Below are positions 1-7,931 of a stretch of DNA of 29,919 bases, in pieces; within the stretch, counting starts at the first letter, position 1; every line of letters begins with the position of its first letter. The stretch lies in contig JAAYWE010000114.1 of the NCBI GenBank assembly GCA_012516755.1, positions 1-29,919 of the forward strand, in the 5' to 3' direction. The position numbers and the translations under genes were made by a program. Origin of the DNA: Treponema sp. Its GTDB lineage: Bacteria > Spirochaetota > Spirochaetia > Treponematales > Rectinemataceae. The notes under the pieces are model-generated. The model was not told the origin of the DNA. It worked only from the letters and a program-made list of their open reading frames with translations, and searched no databases.

Positions 1-410
1 CGCAAGCACTCAAACATGGAGCCAATCTTAATGCGAGAAACTCAAAAGGAGATACTCCTCTTATGCTCGCTCTTAAAAAGGGTGATCTTAACGCAGCGGA
101 GGTGCTAATACAAAAAGGATCATCTCTCTTTGTATCGAATGCCGACACTAGAAATCCTCTTTCTGCGATCTTTGAAATGGATTCAGGCGCCAGGATGAGA
201 CTGTTCTCAGCCACTGGCGCAAACAGTGCGGATTTTTTAGGCGAATCAATGCTTCACTATGCGGTAAGAGAGAATAATGCGGATGTTGTGTCGGAATTGC
301 TGTCTCTGGGAGCGGATAGAAATGCGCACAACCGCAAAGGAGAGACTCCAAAAGATATTGCGCAAGCAAAAGGATATCTAGAGATTCTTGCCCTACTAGA
401 ACGCAAATAA
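1..410 (+). CDS. Ankyrin-repeat protein, 3' end only
   Basis: The reading frame is open from the left edge (first full codon at base 3), so the gene starts outside the window. The ATG at 63 is internal. Codons before it encode a normal ankyrin repeat start (ALKHGANLNAR, then GDTPLMLA). At least three repeats are visible: around 3-70, a weaker one around 75-200, and a clear one at about 235-400 with LHYAVRENNADVVSELLSLGADRN followed by KGETPKDIAQAKG. Ankyrin repeats form protein-binding solenoids. The partner and cell location cannot be told from this fragment. The stop at 408-410 is followed by a hairpin terminator. The ankyrin assignment is firm; the function is unknown. Confidence 0.85.
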   Translation, partial: QALKHGANLNARNSKGDTPLMLALKKGDLNAAEVLIQKGSSLFVSNADTRNPLSAIFEMDSGARMRLFSATGANSADFLGESMLHYAVRENNADVVSELLSLGADRNAHNRKGETPKDIAQAKGYLEILALLERK

Positions 411-425
411 AATGCCTATGGTGCT

Positions 426-441
426 TACTATCAAGATAGTA
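426..441. repeat. Short perfect palindrome after the ankyrin gene
   Basis: TACTATC and GATAGTA are separated by only AA. The palindrome lies between the ankyrin stop codon and the terminator hairpin. It could be a weak RNA hairpin or a protein site, but nothing visible decides which. Confidence 0.3.
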
Positions 442-460
442 TACTGATTTAACATATCCA

Positions 461-499
461 GACCTACAAGCTAGGACTCCATCGGCTTGTAGGTCTTTT
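461..499 (+). terminator. Intrinsic terminator of the ankyrin gene
   Basis: A perfect 11-base-pair stem (GACCTACAAGC at 461-471 with GCTTGTAGGTC at 485-495) has a 13-base loop and is followed directly by TTTT. The T-run lies only on the plus-strand side, so it should stop the ankyrin transcript. The minus-strand sigma gene, which ends at 552, has no comparable U-tract here. Confidence 0.8.
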
Positions 500-551
500 G
501 CTGCTTATAGCAAGGATATCAATCCTTTATGGAATGGCTTCAAGGTCATAT

Positions 552-1538
552 TCACTGGATTGAGTCTGAAAGTTCCCGTCTATTCCTCATCTTGTCAAGA
601 GCTCTTTCTTGAATCTGGCGCACTCTCTCACGAGTTATTCCGAGAGCTAAGCCCGTTGCCTCAAGAGTTTTTGGCGCTTCGCCATTCAGACCATATCTAA
701 GCTCTAGAACAGCTTGTTCCCGCTCCGAAAGAGAATCCATGACATAACTCAGCAATTCTCTTAAGGTAACCAGGAATGCATCGCTATAAGGATCGGACGA
801 TCCTTCATCCTTGAGATTGTTTACCGGGCTTGTGTTCTGGTTCTCCTCTGTACATAGATCAAGGCTGGATGTTCCGAGCGCCAGGAGTAAAGCACTCTCG
901 ACCTTGCTCAAAGCTATACCGGATCTTTCGGCTATTTCTATGGAGTTTGGCTCACGGCCAAGTTCCTGGACAAGACCTTTAGCCGATGCATAACATCGGC
1001 GGATCGTGTTCAACATGTGAATCGGAAGACGTATCATCCTGCTTTGATCCACAAGACACTTGATTATGGCCTGCCTTATCCACCAACTTGCATAGGTTGA
1101 GAAACGATACCCTTTTTTATAATCGAAACGGTTTACTGCTTCGATGAGGCCAATATTGCCTTCATCGATGAGATCTAAGAGACTTACGCCTCTCATTCGA
1201 TATCCCTTGGCTATGGAAACTACCAAGCGAAGATTAGAAGTTATCAGAACTTCCTTTGACGCTCTTATCTTTTCAAGTGTGTTTCTCCTCATCTCCAAAA
1301 GCGGTATATTTTGAGGGTCTTTAGTTATTTCTTTATCATAGTTCTTTAGCAAAAGGCCAAGCTCCTCAAGCTTGACACCGATTTCTTGCTCTTGTTTTGC
1401 ATCGAGAAGTGGAAACCTGGCAATTTGTCGAAGATATAAGCTCAGCGGATCGGATTCCTGCTCTGCTTTTTCTTGAGAGCCTTTTCTTGAGGGTAACTTA
1501 GAAATGCTTGCTTTATCGCAATCCAAGTAGTCACCCAT
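552..1538 (-). CDS. RNA polymerase sigma factor, group 2 (RpoS-like)
   Basis: This is a sigma-70 family factor of about 328 residues. In order it has region 1.2 (DPLSLYLRQIARFPLL), a short non-conserved insert, region 2 (NLRLVVSIAKGYRMRG, then LLDLIDEGNIGLIEAV and FSTYASWWIRQAI), region 3 (IRLPIHMLNTIRR), and region 4 ending in the helix-turn-helix ITRERVRQIQERALDKMR. It lacks the long region 1.1 and large insert of a housekeeping RpoD and is about RpoS size, so an alternative or general-stress factor is likely. ATG at 1538 is chosen because AAGGA lies 6 bases upstream; the ATG at 1544 would have that motif only 1 base away. The LysM/LytM gene is directly upstream on the same strand, like nlpD before rpoS. 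The sigma identity is firm; rpoS orthology is inference. Confidence 0.92.
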   Translation of the reverse strand: MGDYLDCDKASISKLPSRKGSQEKAEQESDPLSLYLRQIARFPLLDAKQEQEIGVKLEELGLLLKNYDKEITKDPQNIPLLEMRRNTLEKIRASKEVLITSNLRLVVSIAKGYRMRGVSLLDLIDEGNIGLIEAVNRFDYKKGYRFSTYASWWIRQAIIKCLVDQSRMIRLPIHMLNTIRRCYASAKGLVQELGREPNSIEIAERSGIALSKVESALLLALGTSSLDLCTEENQNTSPVNNLKDEGSSDPYSDAFLVTLRELLSYVMDSLSEREQAVLELRYGLNGEAPKTLEATGLALGITRERVRQIQERALDKMRNRRELSDSIQ

Positions 1539-1585
1539 ATCCATTCCTTGTCGAATTGGCTAATTCGGCAATCAAAACCAATAGA

Positions 1586-1626
1586 ATTTTACCTTATTGT
1601 ATTTGAACGCACAAGATGAAAGTCAA
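1586..1626 (-). promoter_or_regulatory. Candidate promoter(s) for the sigma factor gene
   Basis: In the 110-base gap before the sigma gene, the minus strand reads TTGACT (1621-1626) and TACAAT (1596-1601) with a long 19-base spacer. Alternatively it reads TTGTGC, 17 bases, then TAAAAT (1586-1591). Either could give the sigma gene its own promoter in addition to read-through from the LysM gene. The calls rest on base patterns only. Confidence 0.4.
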
Positions 1627-1648
1627 TAGTGCTAATAGTGCTTTATTG

Positions 1649-2671
1649 TCAGTCTCGTGGAGCAAGCGAAGGGTCGACAGGTTGGCCATTACGAAAGACA
1701 AAGAAATATGCTATCGGATTGCCATCATTTGCATCTACACCAACCTTTGCAATGGCCTTTCCGGGTTCTATAATTTCTCCGGTTTTTACAAGAATAGACT
1801 CATTGCCTGCATATACATAGACAAAACCAGCTTTAGATTGTACGAACACCACTTCGCCATAACCACGAGATGGCCCTGCAGATACTACCGTACCTGAAGC
1901 TACAGCCTTTACCGACGCACCTCGCGCGGTCTGAAACATCACGCCTTCGAGCTTCCCGCTCATATACTGAGCTTTTCCATCTACTGGCCAGTTTACGATT
2001 GCATCTGGAATGCGTTTACCTGATACGCTAGTTTTGGGACTATCGGCCTTGGTTGGGGCGGAAGTCTGAGCCGGTGGATTTGTAGATTGTGAAGCTGCAG
2101 ACGATGATGTTGTAGGGGAATTTGGAGGAAGAACGGCCTGAGAAGTTGAAGATGTGGTTGAAACAGAATTGGATGGGACAATAGCGGTATTTGCAGGGGA
2201 AGATGAATTCTGCTGAGTGGAAGCTGAAGCAACGGGCTGGCTCATGGCAACGGAATCTACAACGGAATCTAAAGGAGGCGAGTCTTGAACTGTCTGTACA
2301 GAAATGACTCCTTTTTCCGGGATGATTAGGACATCTCCGACTTTGAGCACATAGATGTCGGAGAGGTTGTTGGCTGATTTCAACTCTTGAATTGAGATAC
2401 CATATTGCTTAGAAAGACCATAATATGTCTCACCTTTTGCAACAATGTGGACTCGGGGGATTAGGAGAACTACTCCCGGACGAATCTTGGACGGATCAGT
2501 TATGCTATTGATACTGGCAAGCGTTTCATATGGCACAGAATAGCTCTTGGCAATCGAGTATAGCGTTTCGCCTGCCTGAATAACATGATATTCCTGTTCT
2601 GCACCGCTGATTGTGAGAAGCAAACCAAAAAGCAAAAAGAATATGGAGGCTTTTAGAATTCGTCTAACCAT
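1649..2671 (-). CDS. LysM - degenerate LytM (M23) periplasmic protein, NlpD-like
   Basis: The protein has about 340 residues. A signal peptide (MVRRILKASIFFLLFGLLL...SGA) has no lipobox Cys, so a periplasmic rather than lipid-anchored protein is expected. Two LysM peptidoglycan-binding domains follow (about residues 28-72 and 75-118, each ending in LLIPR or LIIPE), then a Ser/Thr/Pro-rich linker to about 225, then a C-terminal M23/LytM fold. The LytM fold lacks the zinc ligands: the HxxxD site reads GVMFQT, the usual YAH reads YAG, and HxH reads AYFFVF. It is therefore probably not a peptidase but, like E. coli NlpD, a possible amidase activator. ATG 2671 is preferred over the upstream TTG at 2683 because GGAA lies 8 bases before it. 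The gene precedes the sigma gene on the same strand. Confidence 0.85.
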   Translation of the reverse strand: MVRRILKASIFFLLFGLLLTISGAEQEYHVIQAGETLYSIAKSYSVPYETLASINSITDPSKIRPGVVLLIPRVHIVAKGETYYGLSKQYGISIQELKSANNLSDIYVLKVGDVLIIPEKGVISVQTVQDSPPLDSVVDSVAMSQPVASASTQQNSSSPANTAIVPSNSVSTTSSTSQAVLPPNSPTTSSSAASQSTNPPAQTSAPTKADSPKTSVSGKRIPDAIVNWPVDGKAQYMSGKLEGVMFQTARGASVKAVASGTVVSAGPSRGYGEVVFVQSKAGFVYVYAGNESILVKTGEIIEPGKAIAKVGVDANDGNPIAYFFVFRNGQPVDPSLAPRD

Positions 2672-2739
2672 AGGAAGTTCCAATTAATTTATCGGCATGC
2701 TTTATTCGTCATTGAAGAAGAAATTTGTCATTAATGCCC

Positions 2740-2768
2740 TTTTCATTCAAAAGCCAAATTGTTAGAAT
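2740..2768 (+). promoter_or_regulatory. Candidate promoter for the pfp run
   Basis: TTTTCA (2740-2745), a 17-base spacer and TAGAAT (2763-2768) lie about 34 bases before the pfp ATG, in the gap divergent from the LysM gene. The -10 box matches 5 of 6 bases; the -35 box is weaker. Confidence 0.35.
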
Positions 2769-2801
2769 GTCTTCGATATTCTATGCGAGAGGTATATTCA
2801 G

Positions 2802-4463
2802 ATGTTCGAAACATCACCGCTACATGCTGGCAGGTATTCTTATGTTCCAAAAATGCCTGAGACATTTCTAGATTCAATCCAAAGCATAAAGACTATCCCT
2901 ACCGAAACCATAGAACCTGAGAGAGATAGGGAAGTGCTAAAGAAGTTCTTCCCTAACAGTTATGGCAAGCCCGCGATAAAATTCGTAAAGGGCGAGGGGG
3001 CTTTAGAAGATAAAGCTATTACTGTCGGGGTCATTCTTTCCGGTGGACCAGCTCCAGGCGGGCATAATGTCATAGCAGGTCTTTTCGATGCGTTGATAAA
3101 AGCAAATCCTCAATCCAGGCTTCTTGGTTTCAAGAGTGGGCCATCAGGCCTTATAAAAGGCCAATATGTTGAACTCAGCTCTGAGCTTATCGATCAGTAT
3201 AGGAATACAGGCGGATTCGATATGATAGGTACAGGGAGAACCAAGATCGAGACTTCAGAGCAGTTCGAACAATCCTTGGAGAATGCAATAAAGCTGGGGC
3301 TCGACGCCCTTGTTATAATCGGAGGGGATGATTCCAATACTAACGCCGCACTTCTTTCGGAGTATTTTTTCCAAAAGGGAGCTCCAATCACTGTAGTCGG
3401 TGTCCCTAAGACCATCGATGGAGACCTCAAGAATGAATGGATCGAAACTTCTTTCGGCTTCGACACCGCAACCAGGGTATATTCTGAGCTGATTGGCAAT
3501 ATCTGCAAAGATGCTTCGTCGGGTCGCAAGTATTGGCATTTTGTCAAGCTGATGGGGCGATCGGCTTCGCATATCACTCTGGAATGTGCCTTTCAAACAA
3601 GGCCAAATGTGGCTCTCATATCCGAAGAGGTCGATGCAAAGAAGATGAGCCTGTCTCAAGTTGTCGAAATCATAGCAAACACAATAGCTGCGCGATCGGC
3701 AAAAGGCGAGAATTTCGGGGTCGTAGTCGTGCCAGAAGGCCTTATAGAATTCATTCCGGAAATCAAGACACTGATTGCTCAGATCAACGACATTATCGCA
3801 ACATCCGAAGATGAATATGAGTCCTTGCCCAAAGGAGAAGCACAGAGATCCTATATCCTATCGCATTTGCCTTCAGAGTGTATTTCGTTGTTCTCTAGCC
3901 TTCCAGAATCGATTCAAACCCAACTTTGCTGGGATAGAGACCCTCACGGAAATGTACAAGTCTCCAGAATTGAAACCGAAAAACTACTCGCTGAGATGAC
4001 TTCTCGCAAACTTCAAGAAATGACTGCTGTTGGAGCATACAAGGCAAAATTCGATTACCAGACGCATTTCTTTGGGTACGAAGGCCGCTGCGCTTTTCCC
4101 ACCAATTTCGATGCGGATTATTGTTATTCTCTGGGATATGATGCATGTCTCCTCATTCTGCACGGATTGACGGGCTATATTGCTGCTATAAGAAATCTTG
4201 CAGCCGCTCCAAAGGATTGGCTTCCTGGAGGAATTCCTATTGTCTCATTGATGAACATCGAGCACCGGCACGCAGAAGAAAAACCTGTCATCAAAAAGGC
4301 GCTGGTGGAACTCGAGGGAAAGCCATTCAAAGCATTCTCTGCAATGCGAGATAAGTGGGCTCTCTCATCAGACTATCGGATTCCTGGCAGCATCCAGTAT
4401 TTTGGTCCCCCTTCGATTACCGATACTCCGTCTATAACTCTGCAGTTGGAGCAACGCTTGTGA
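2802..4463 (+). CDS. pfp: Pyrophosphate--fructose-6-phosphate 1-phosphotransferase (long type)
   Basis: The enzyme converts fructose 6-phosphate and PPi to fructose 1,6-bisphosphate and phosphate, a reversible cytosolic glycolytic step. At 553 residues it matches the long PPi-PFK class found in spirochaetes and in plant beta subunits. Visible motifs are the phosphate-binding loop LSGGPAPGGHN (79-89), GGDDSNT (174-180) where the second Asp marks PPi rather than ATP use, the catalytic PKTIDGDLK (202-210), and substrate-binding MGRSASH (251-257). The start has GAGAGG about 8-9 bases upstream. It is the first gene of a plus-strand run, and its TGA overlaps the GTG of the next gene. Use of PPi spares ATP in a fermentative cell. 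The identification is firm. Confidence 0.95.
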   Translation: MFETSPLHAGRYSYVPKMPETFLDSIQSIKTIPTETIEPERDREVLKKFFPNSYGKPAIKFVKGEGALEDKAITVGVILSGGPAPGGHNVIAGLFDALIKANPQSRLLGFKSGPSGLIKGQYVELSSELIDQYRNTGGFDMIGTGRTKIETSEQFEQSLENAIKLGLDALVIIGGDDSNTNAALLSEYFFQKGAPITVVGVPKTIDGDLKNEWIETSFGFDTATRVYSELIGNICKDASSGRKYWHFVKLMGRSASHITLECAFQTRPNVALISEEVDAKKMSLSQVVEIIANTIAARSAKGENFGVVVVPEGLIEFIPEIKTLIAQINDIIATSEDEYESLPKGEAQRSYILSHLPSECISLFSSLPESIQTQLCWDRDPHGNVQVSRIETEKLLAEMTSRKLQEMTAVGAYKAKFDYQTHFFGYEGRCAFPTNFDADYCYSLGYDACLLILHGLTGYIAAIRNLAAAPKDWLPGGIPIVSLMNIEHRHAEEKPVIKKALVELEGKPFKAFSAMRDKWALSSDYRIPGSIQYFGPPSITDTPSITLQLEQRL

Positions 4464-5146
4464 AAAGGAAACATATTACCATTATTGCTTCTATTTTCGC
4501 TTGTTTTCTTGGAGCAAGCACATTGAGTGCCCAGGTATTGCTTACCGCAGATCAGTTCTTTTCGCAATTAGCCGAAAAATATGCAATGGTAACTGATTAT
4601 CAAGCGGATGTGCATATAACTGCCGGTCATCAACCGATGGCAGGAACTTTGCTCTTCAAATCGCCTTCTCTATTGCGCATTGATTTTTCTCAGCCAGCCG
4701 ATCAGGTCATTGTGTTCGATGGTAAAACGCTCCTGGTTTATCTTCCTCAATATAGAGCAGTGCTTCGCCAGGATTCGACCGATCAGGGCATTTCCGTTGG
4801 AGCAGCGACTCTCGCTTCAAAAGAAGGTCTCTCGCTGCTTAGGCGAAATTATACCATAGGATGGGAGCAAAGCCCTAATCCCGAACCACTGGACCCGGGC
4901 TCGGATGAGCTGGTTTATCGCCTCATGCTGTCTAGAAAAAGCGTGTCTGAGGGATACAAGAACATACGGATTTCGGTAAGCGCCGATACTATGCTTATTC
5001 GGAGACTAGAAGGCTGGACCGTCTCGAATGATAAGATTACCTTTGATTTTGTGAATATACAATTGAACCGAGGCATCAGCGACAACAAATTTATCTATAA
5101 TGCGCCTGCGAATGCAAATGTCTACAGCAATTTTCTGTTTCAGTAA
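4460..5146 (+). CDS. LolA-like outer-membrane lipoprotein carrier
   Basis: The mature protein should be periplasmic: a signal peptide (VKRKHITIIASIFACFLG...LSAQ) precedes a LolA-type fold of about 200 residues. Family hallmarks are the early helix AEKYAMVTDYQADV, then GTLLFKSPSLLRIDF and VIVFDGKTLLVYLP, where LolA proteins have the F/W-R-PGKFRW-like strand and the DGxxLWxYxP strand. LolA carries lipoproteins from the inner to the outer membrane. The open frame extends back to 4355 inside pfp, but the real start is GTG 4460: it sits just before the signal peptide, has GGAG 8 bases upstream, and makes a GTGA overlap with the pfp stop. Of about 228 residues, it fits LolA size. Divergence from E. 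coli LolA is large, so no symbol is given. Confidence 0.8.
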   Translation: MKRKHITIIASIFACFLGASTLSAQVLLTADQFFSQLAEKYAMVTDYQADVHITAGHQPMAGTLLFKSPSLLRIDFSQPADQVIVFDGKTLLVYLPQYRAVLRQDSTDQGISVGAATLASKEGLSLLRRNYTIGWEQSPNPEPLDPGSDELVYRLMLSRKSVSEGYKNIRISVSADTMLIRRLEGWTVSNDKITFDFVNIQLNRGISDNKFIYNAPANANVYSNFLFQ

Positions 5147-5173
5147 GAAAAGCCAAGGACGCGGGGAGAAGTG

Positions 5174-6535
5174 ATGGGTAAGATCGGTGATTTATTCCGT
5201 GAAGCTCGCCTTGGAAAAGGGTTGACGCTGGAGCAAGTAGCCGACGAGACCAATATCAGCAAGCACTTTTTACAAGGAATCGAGAGTGATGATTTCAGTG
5301 ATTTCCCCGGTGAGGTATACAGTCTCGGCTTTATAAGAAATTATGCCGAGTTCCTGGGCCTCGATGCATCGGCCATGGTGGAGATTTATCGATCAAATGA
5401 GAGCACAAGACAAGCCGAAGTCGAAAAATCTGAAAGCACTGAGTTACCTTTGCCTGTTGAAGATAGCAAAAAAGAAGAAACTTTGCCTCAGAAATCCTTT
5501 ATTTCATCCGAAGTCGAAAAATCCGCAAAAGAGACTAAGCAAACCTTCCATGCGAAGAGAAAACCAAAAGAAAAATCCATTAAGAGAGAAGAACCAGAAA
5601 CCATCAAAGCAGAGCCAAAAGCCTCCATTCAAGTGGATAGTACTTTGGAAAAAGCTGCCCTTATCGATTTTCAGCCAAAGAAGAAAATCGGTACTGGCAA
5701 TATTCGGGTAGGCAGAGTATTGCCATTCGTTTTTGTCGCTATAGTGCTTATTATCGCAGCTGTCAGCATTATACCCAGACTCAGAATATCTCCTGGCGCC
5801 GCTCGAGTTCCAACCGAGTATCGCGCCGAAGGTCTGCCTTTCGAGCAGCGCCTCTATCCGCAGGACAAGGTATATATCCCTCTCAGCGGAGATGTCATCT
5901 CTATTACCCTCGAATCCATCAAAGATAAGGTCTCATTCAATACTCCATTTGGAAGCTTAGCGGTTGGATTGAATGAAAAAACAGTATTGGACCCTTCCGC
6001 CGATAGAGAACGGCTCGTTATTGCGGTGAGCGATTATGAGGCGGATAAATCTCAGAATGGGGCTATGGTTCATTTCGATGTCGAAGAAGCCCTTTCCGAT
6101 GCTGAGAATTCATTGGATATCATTGTGCCGTCAACACCGGGAAAAGCTCAGCTTTCCCAAGATTCGACACAAGGCCAAGCAGGTGGGGCAAACAGGACAC
6201 AGACATCTTCGACAGTACTTTTCAGAAGCACCGGTGGACCCCATCCTTTTTATGTTAATGTGAGTTTCATAGCGCCGGTCTTTTTCCGTTACGAAGCCGA
6301 CAGAAAAGAATGGGTCGAAAAATACTACCGCAAGGGAGAATCCATAACGGTAAACGCATCTAATACCATAACTTTTTGGACGGCAAATGCTCAAGCTGTA
6401 AAAGTGAATGTATTTCAATCAGCAGGTAAGTCCGTGGAGCTTGTGATGGGAGGGCCTGGAGAAATCGCGGTTCAACGCCTGTCCTGGTCGAATTCGCAAA
6501 GTGGATGGGCAATGATAGCAACTCAGGTGGATTAA
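5174..6535 (+). CDS. RodZ-like HTH / single-pass membrane protein
   Basis: The N-terminal cytoplasmic helix-turn-helix of the RodZ/HTH_25 type runs over about residues 3-75 (IGDLFREARLGKGLTLEQVA, then FPGEVYSLGFIRNYAEFLGLD). A charged Lys/Glu-rich linker of about 100 residues follows, then one membrane segment (about 181-201, PFVFVAIVLIIAAVSII), then a periplasmic beta-rich tail of about 250 residues. RodZ links MreB filaments to the wall elongation machinery. ATG 5174 is chosen over GTG 5171 because GGGGAG lies 5 bases upstream of it. It begins 27 bases after the lolA-like stop. The periplasmic part is longer than in E. coli RodZ and the order of parts is the main support, so the family is confident but the exact role is inferred. 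Confidence 0.82.
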   Translation: MGKIGDLFREARLGKGLTLEQVADETNISKHFLQGIESDDFSDFPGEVYSLGFIRNYAEFLGLDASAMVEIYRSNESTRQAEVEKSESTELPLPVEDSKKEETLPQKSFISSEVEKSAKETKQTFHAKRKPKEKSIKREEPETIKAEPKASIQVDSTLEKAALIDFQPKKKIGTGNIRVGRVLPFVFVAIVLIIAAVSIIPRLRISPGAARVPTEYRAEGLPFEQRLYPQDKVYIPLSGDVISITLESIKDKVSFNTPFGSLAVGLNEKTVLDPSADRERLVIAVSDYEADKSQNGAMVHFDVEEALSDAENSLDIIVPSTPGKAQLSQDSTQGQAGGANRTQTSSTVLFRSTGGPHPFYVNVSFIAPVFFRYEADRKEWVEKYYRKGESITVNASNTITFWTANAQAVKVNVFQSAGKSVELVMGGPGEIAVQRLSWSNSQSGWAMIATQVD

Positions 6536-6599
6536 AGCTCTTGCTGTCAATAATCCTTTTATTCTATGTATATCATGCAAGATCTTGAGGAAATCTTAT

Positions 6600-7931
6600 A
6601 TGCCTACCTTTTTCGTAGATCAACATGGCTGTGCAAAAAATCAAGTCGATGGGGAAGAAATAAGTTCGCGCCTCATCAATGCAGGGTTTCTAGCCGCAAG
6701 CTCACCCGATGAGGCCGATGCTATTATTATAAATACATGCGGCTTCATTGAAGATGCCAAAAAAGAATCCATAGCGGCAATAGTCGAAGCAAAGACTAGA
6801 TTGCCGAAAAAAAAAGTAATCGCAATCGGTTGCCTCTCGCAACGCTATCCTGAAGAACTATTTAATGGCCTGCCAGAAGCAGATGGCGTGCTGGGAAATG
6901 GAAATCTCTCCATAATCCCAGAGGCGGTGACTAAGATTCTAAGGGGAGAACGAATTGTGCTTGCCACTGCCCAGAATAAGAAAATGCCCAGCCCATACTA
7001 TCCACGAATAGTCTTTTTCGATTATCCGGGAACAGCGCATATCAAAATCACAGAAGGATGTTCGAATTATTGCAGTTACTGCGCGATTCCATTGATTAGG
7101 GGTGAGCTTCGCTCAAGGAGCATCGAAGATATCGTATTGGAAGCTCGGAATCTCATTGCACAAGGCATGTTTGAGCTTGTCCTAATTGGCCAAGATCTTG
7201 GCAATTACGGGAAGGATTTGTCAGGTCGATGCTTGCTTATGGACTTGATGGAAGCTCTATCGAACATAGAGGCAGATTTTAGAATACGGTTTCTCTATAT
7301 TCATCCTGACCATTTTCCTTCTGAGATATTAAAGATCATAGCGCATGATTCTCGCTTCTCGCCTTATTTCGATCTGCCTTTTCAGCATGCTTCGACTCCA
7401 ATTCTCCAAAAAATGAATCGCCATGGTTCTGCTACAGAATATTTGAATCTAATATACAGAATAAGAAGTGAGCTGCCCATGTCTATGATTCGTTCCACTT
7501 TTCTTGTTGGATTTCCTGGAGAGACCGAAGAGGATTTTGCTGCCCTGCTCAATTTCCAAAAGACCGCAGAGATCGATTGGGTTGGTGTGTTTACATATTC
7601 GCTTGAAGAGAATACACCCGCTTATGACATGAAGGCTCGCATCCCAAAATCCATCGCAAGGAAAAGAAAAGCAATTCTAGAAAATGAACAAATTGCAATA
7701 ACCGCCAACAGATTGCAGCGCTTTATCGGAGTTAGCGATACCTTCATCATAGAAGAGGCATTCGATCATGATGAGCTGTGCTTCGGACGCGGCTGGATGC
7801 AAGCCCCAGATATCGATGGTGTAACTATAATAAATGCATCTCTAAAACCTGGCACAATAGCGAAGGCGAACATTGTTTCTGTCAATGGTGTCGATTTCAA
7901 TGCAGAATTAGAGTATACTACGACACCATGA
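6600..7931 (+). CDS. rimO: Ribosomal protein uS12 methylthiotransferase RimO
   Basis: This is a radical-SAM methylthiotransferase that modifies the conserved Asp of ribosomal protein S12. The N-terminal domain has three Cys ligands for the auxiliary Fe-S cluster (C11 in HGCAKN, C47 in NTCGFI, C78 in GCLSQRY). The radical-SAM core has CSNYCSYC (C154, C158, C161) and IPLIRGELRSR. A TRAM-like C-terminal domain follows. RimO-specific cues over MiaB are CGFIEDAKKESI and GCLSQRYPEEL...LPEADGVLG. At about 443 residues it is full length. ATG 6600 has GAGG 9 bases upstream, which is better than TTG 6585. Its stop overlaps the next start by 4 bases (ATGA), indicating translational coupling to the helicase. 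Confidence 0.95.
   Translation: MPTFFVDQHGCAKNQVDGEEISSRLINAGFLAASSPDEADAIIINTCGFIEDAKKESIAAIVEAKTRLPKKKVIAIGCLSQRYPEELFNGLPEADGVLGNGNLSIIPEAVTKILRGERIVLATAQNKKMPSPYYPRIVFFDYPGTAHIKITEGCSNYCSYCAIPLIRGELRSRSIEDIVLEARNLIAQGMFELVLIGQDLGNYGKDLSGRCLLMDLMEALSNIEADFRIRFLYIHPDHFPSEILKIIAHDSRFSPYFDLPFQHASTPILQKMNRHGSATEYLNLIYRIRSELPMSMIRSTFLVGFPGETEEDFAALLNFQKTAEIDWVGVFTYSLEENTPAYDMKARIPKSIARKRKAILENEQIAITANRLQRFIGVSDTFIIEEAFDHDELCFGRGWMQAPDIDGVTIINASLKPGTIAKANIVSVNGVDFNAELEYTTTP

Noticed and set aside
63..410. Complete small ankyrin gene starting at ATG 63
   Set aside because: The frame is open to the window edge and the upstream codons encode an ankyrin repeat, so the gene is only partial here.
512..527. 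AAGGAT/ATCCTT inverted repeat as a terminator for the sigma gene
   Set aside because: The stem is only 6 bases and has no U-tract on the minus strand.
2049..2280. Low-complexity stretch in the LysM/LytM gene as a DNA repeat
   Set aside because: It encodes an ordinary Ser/Thr/Pro-rich linker; no regular repeat unit is visible in the DNA.
4355..4459. N-terminal extension of the LolA-like protein
   Set aside because: It lies inside pfp in another frame; the signal peptide and Shine-Dalgarno place the start at GTG 4460.
7778..7927. N-terminal extension of the helicase inside rimO
   Set aside because: The residues are unlike any helicase and the Q motif follows ATG 7928 directly.
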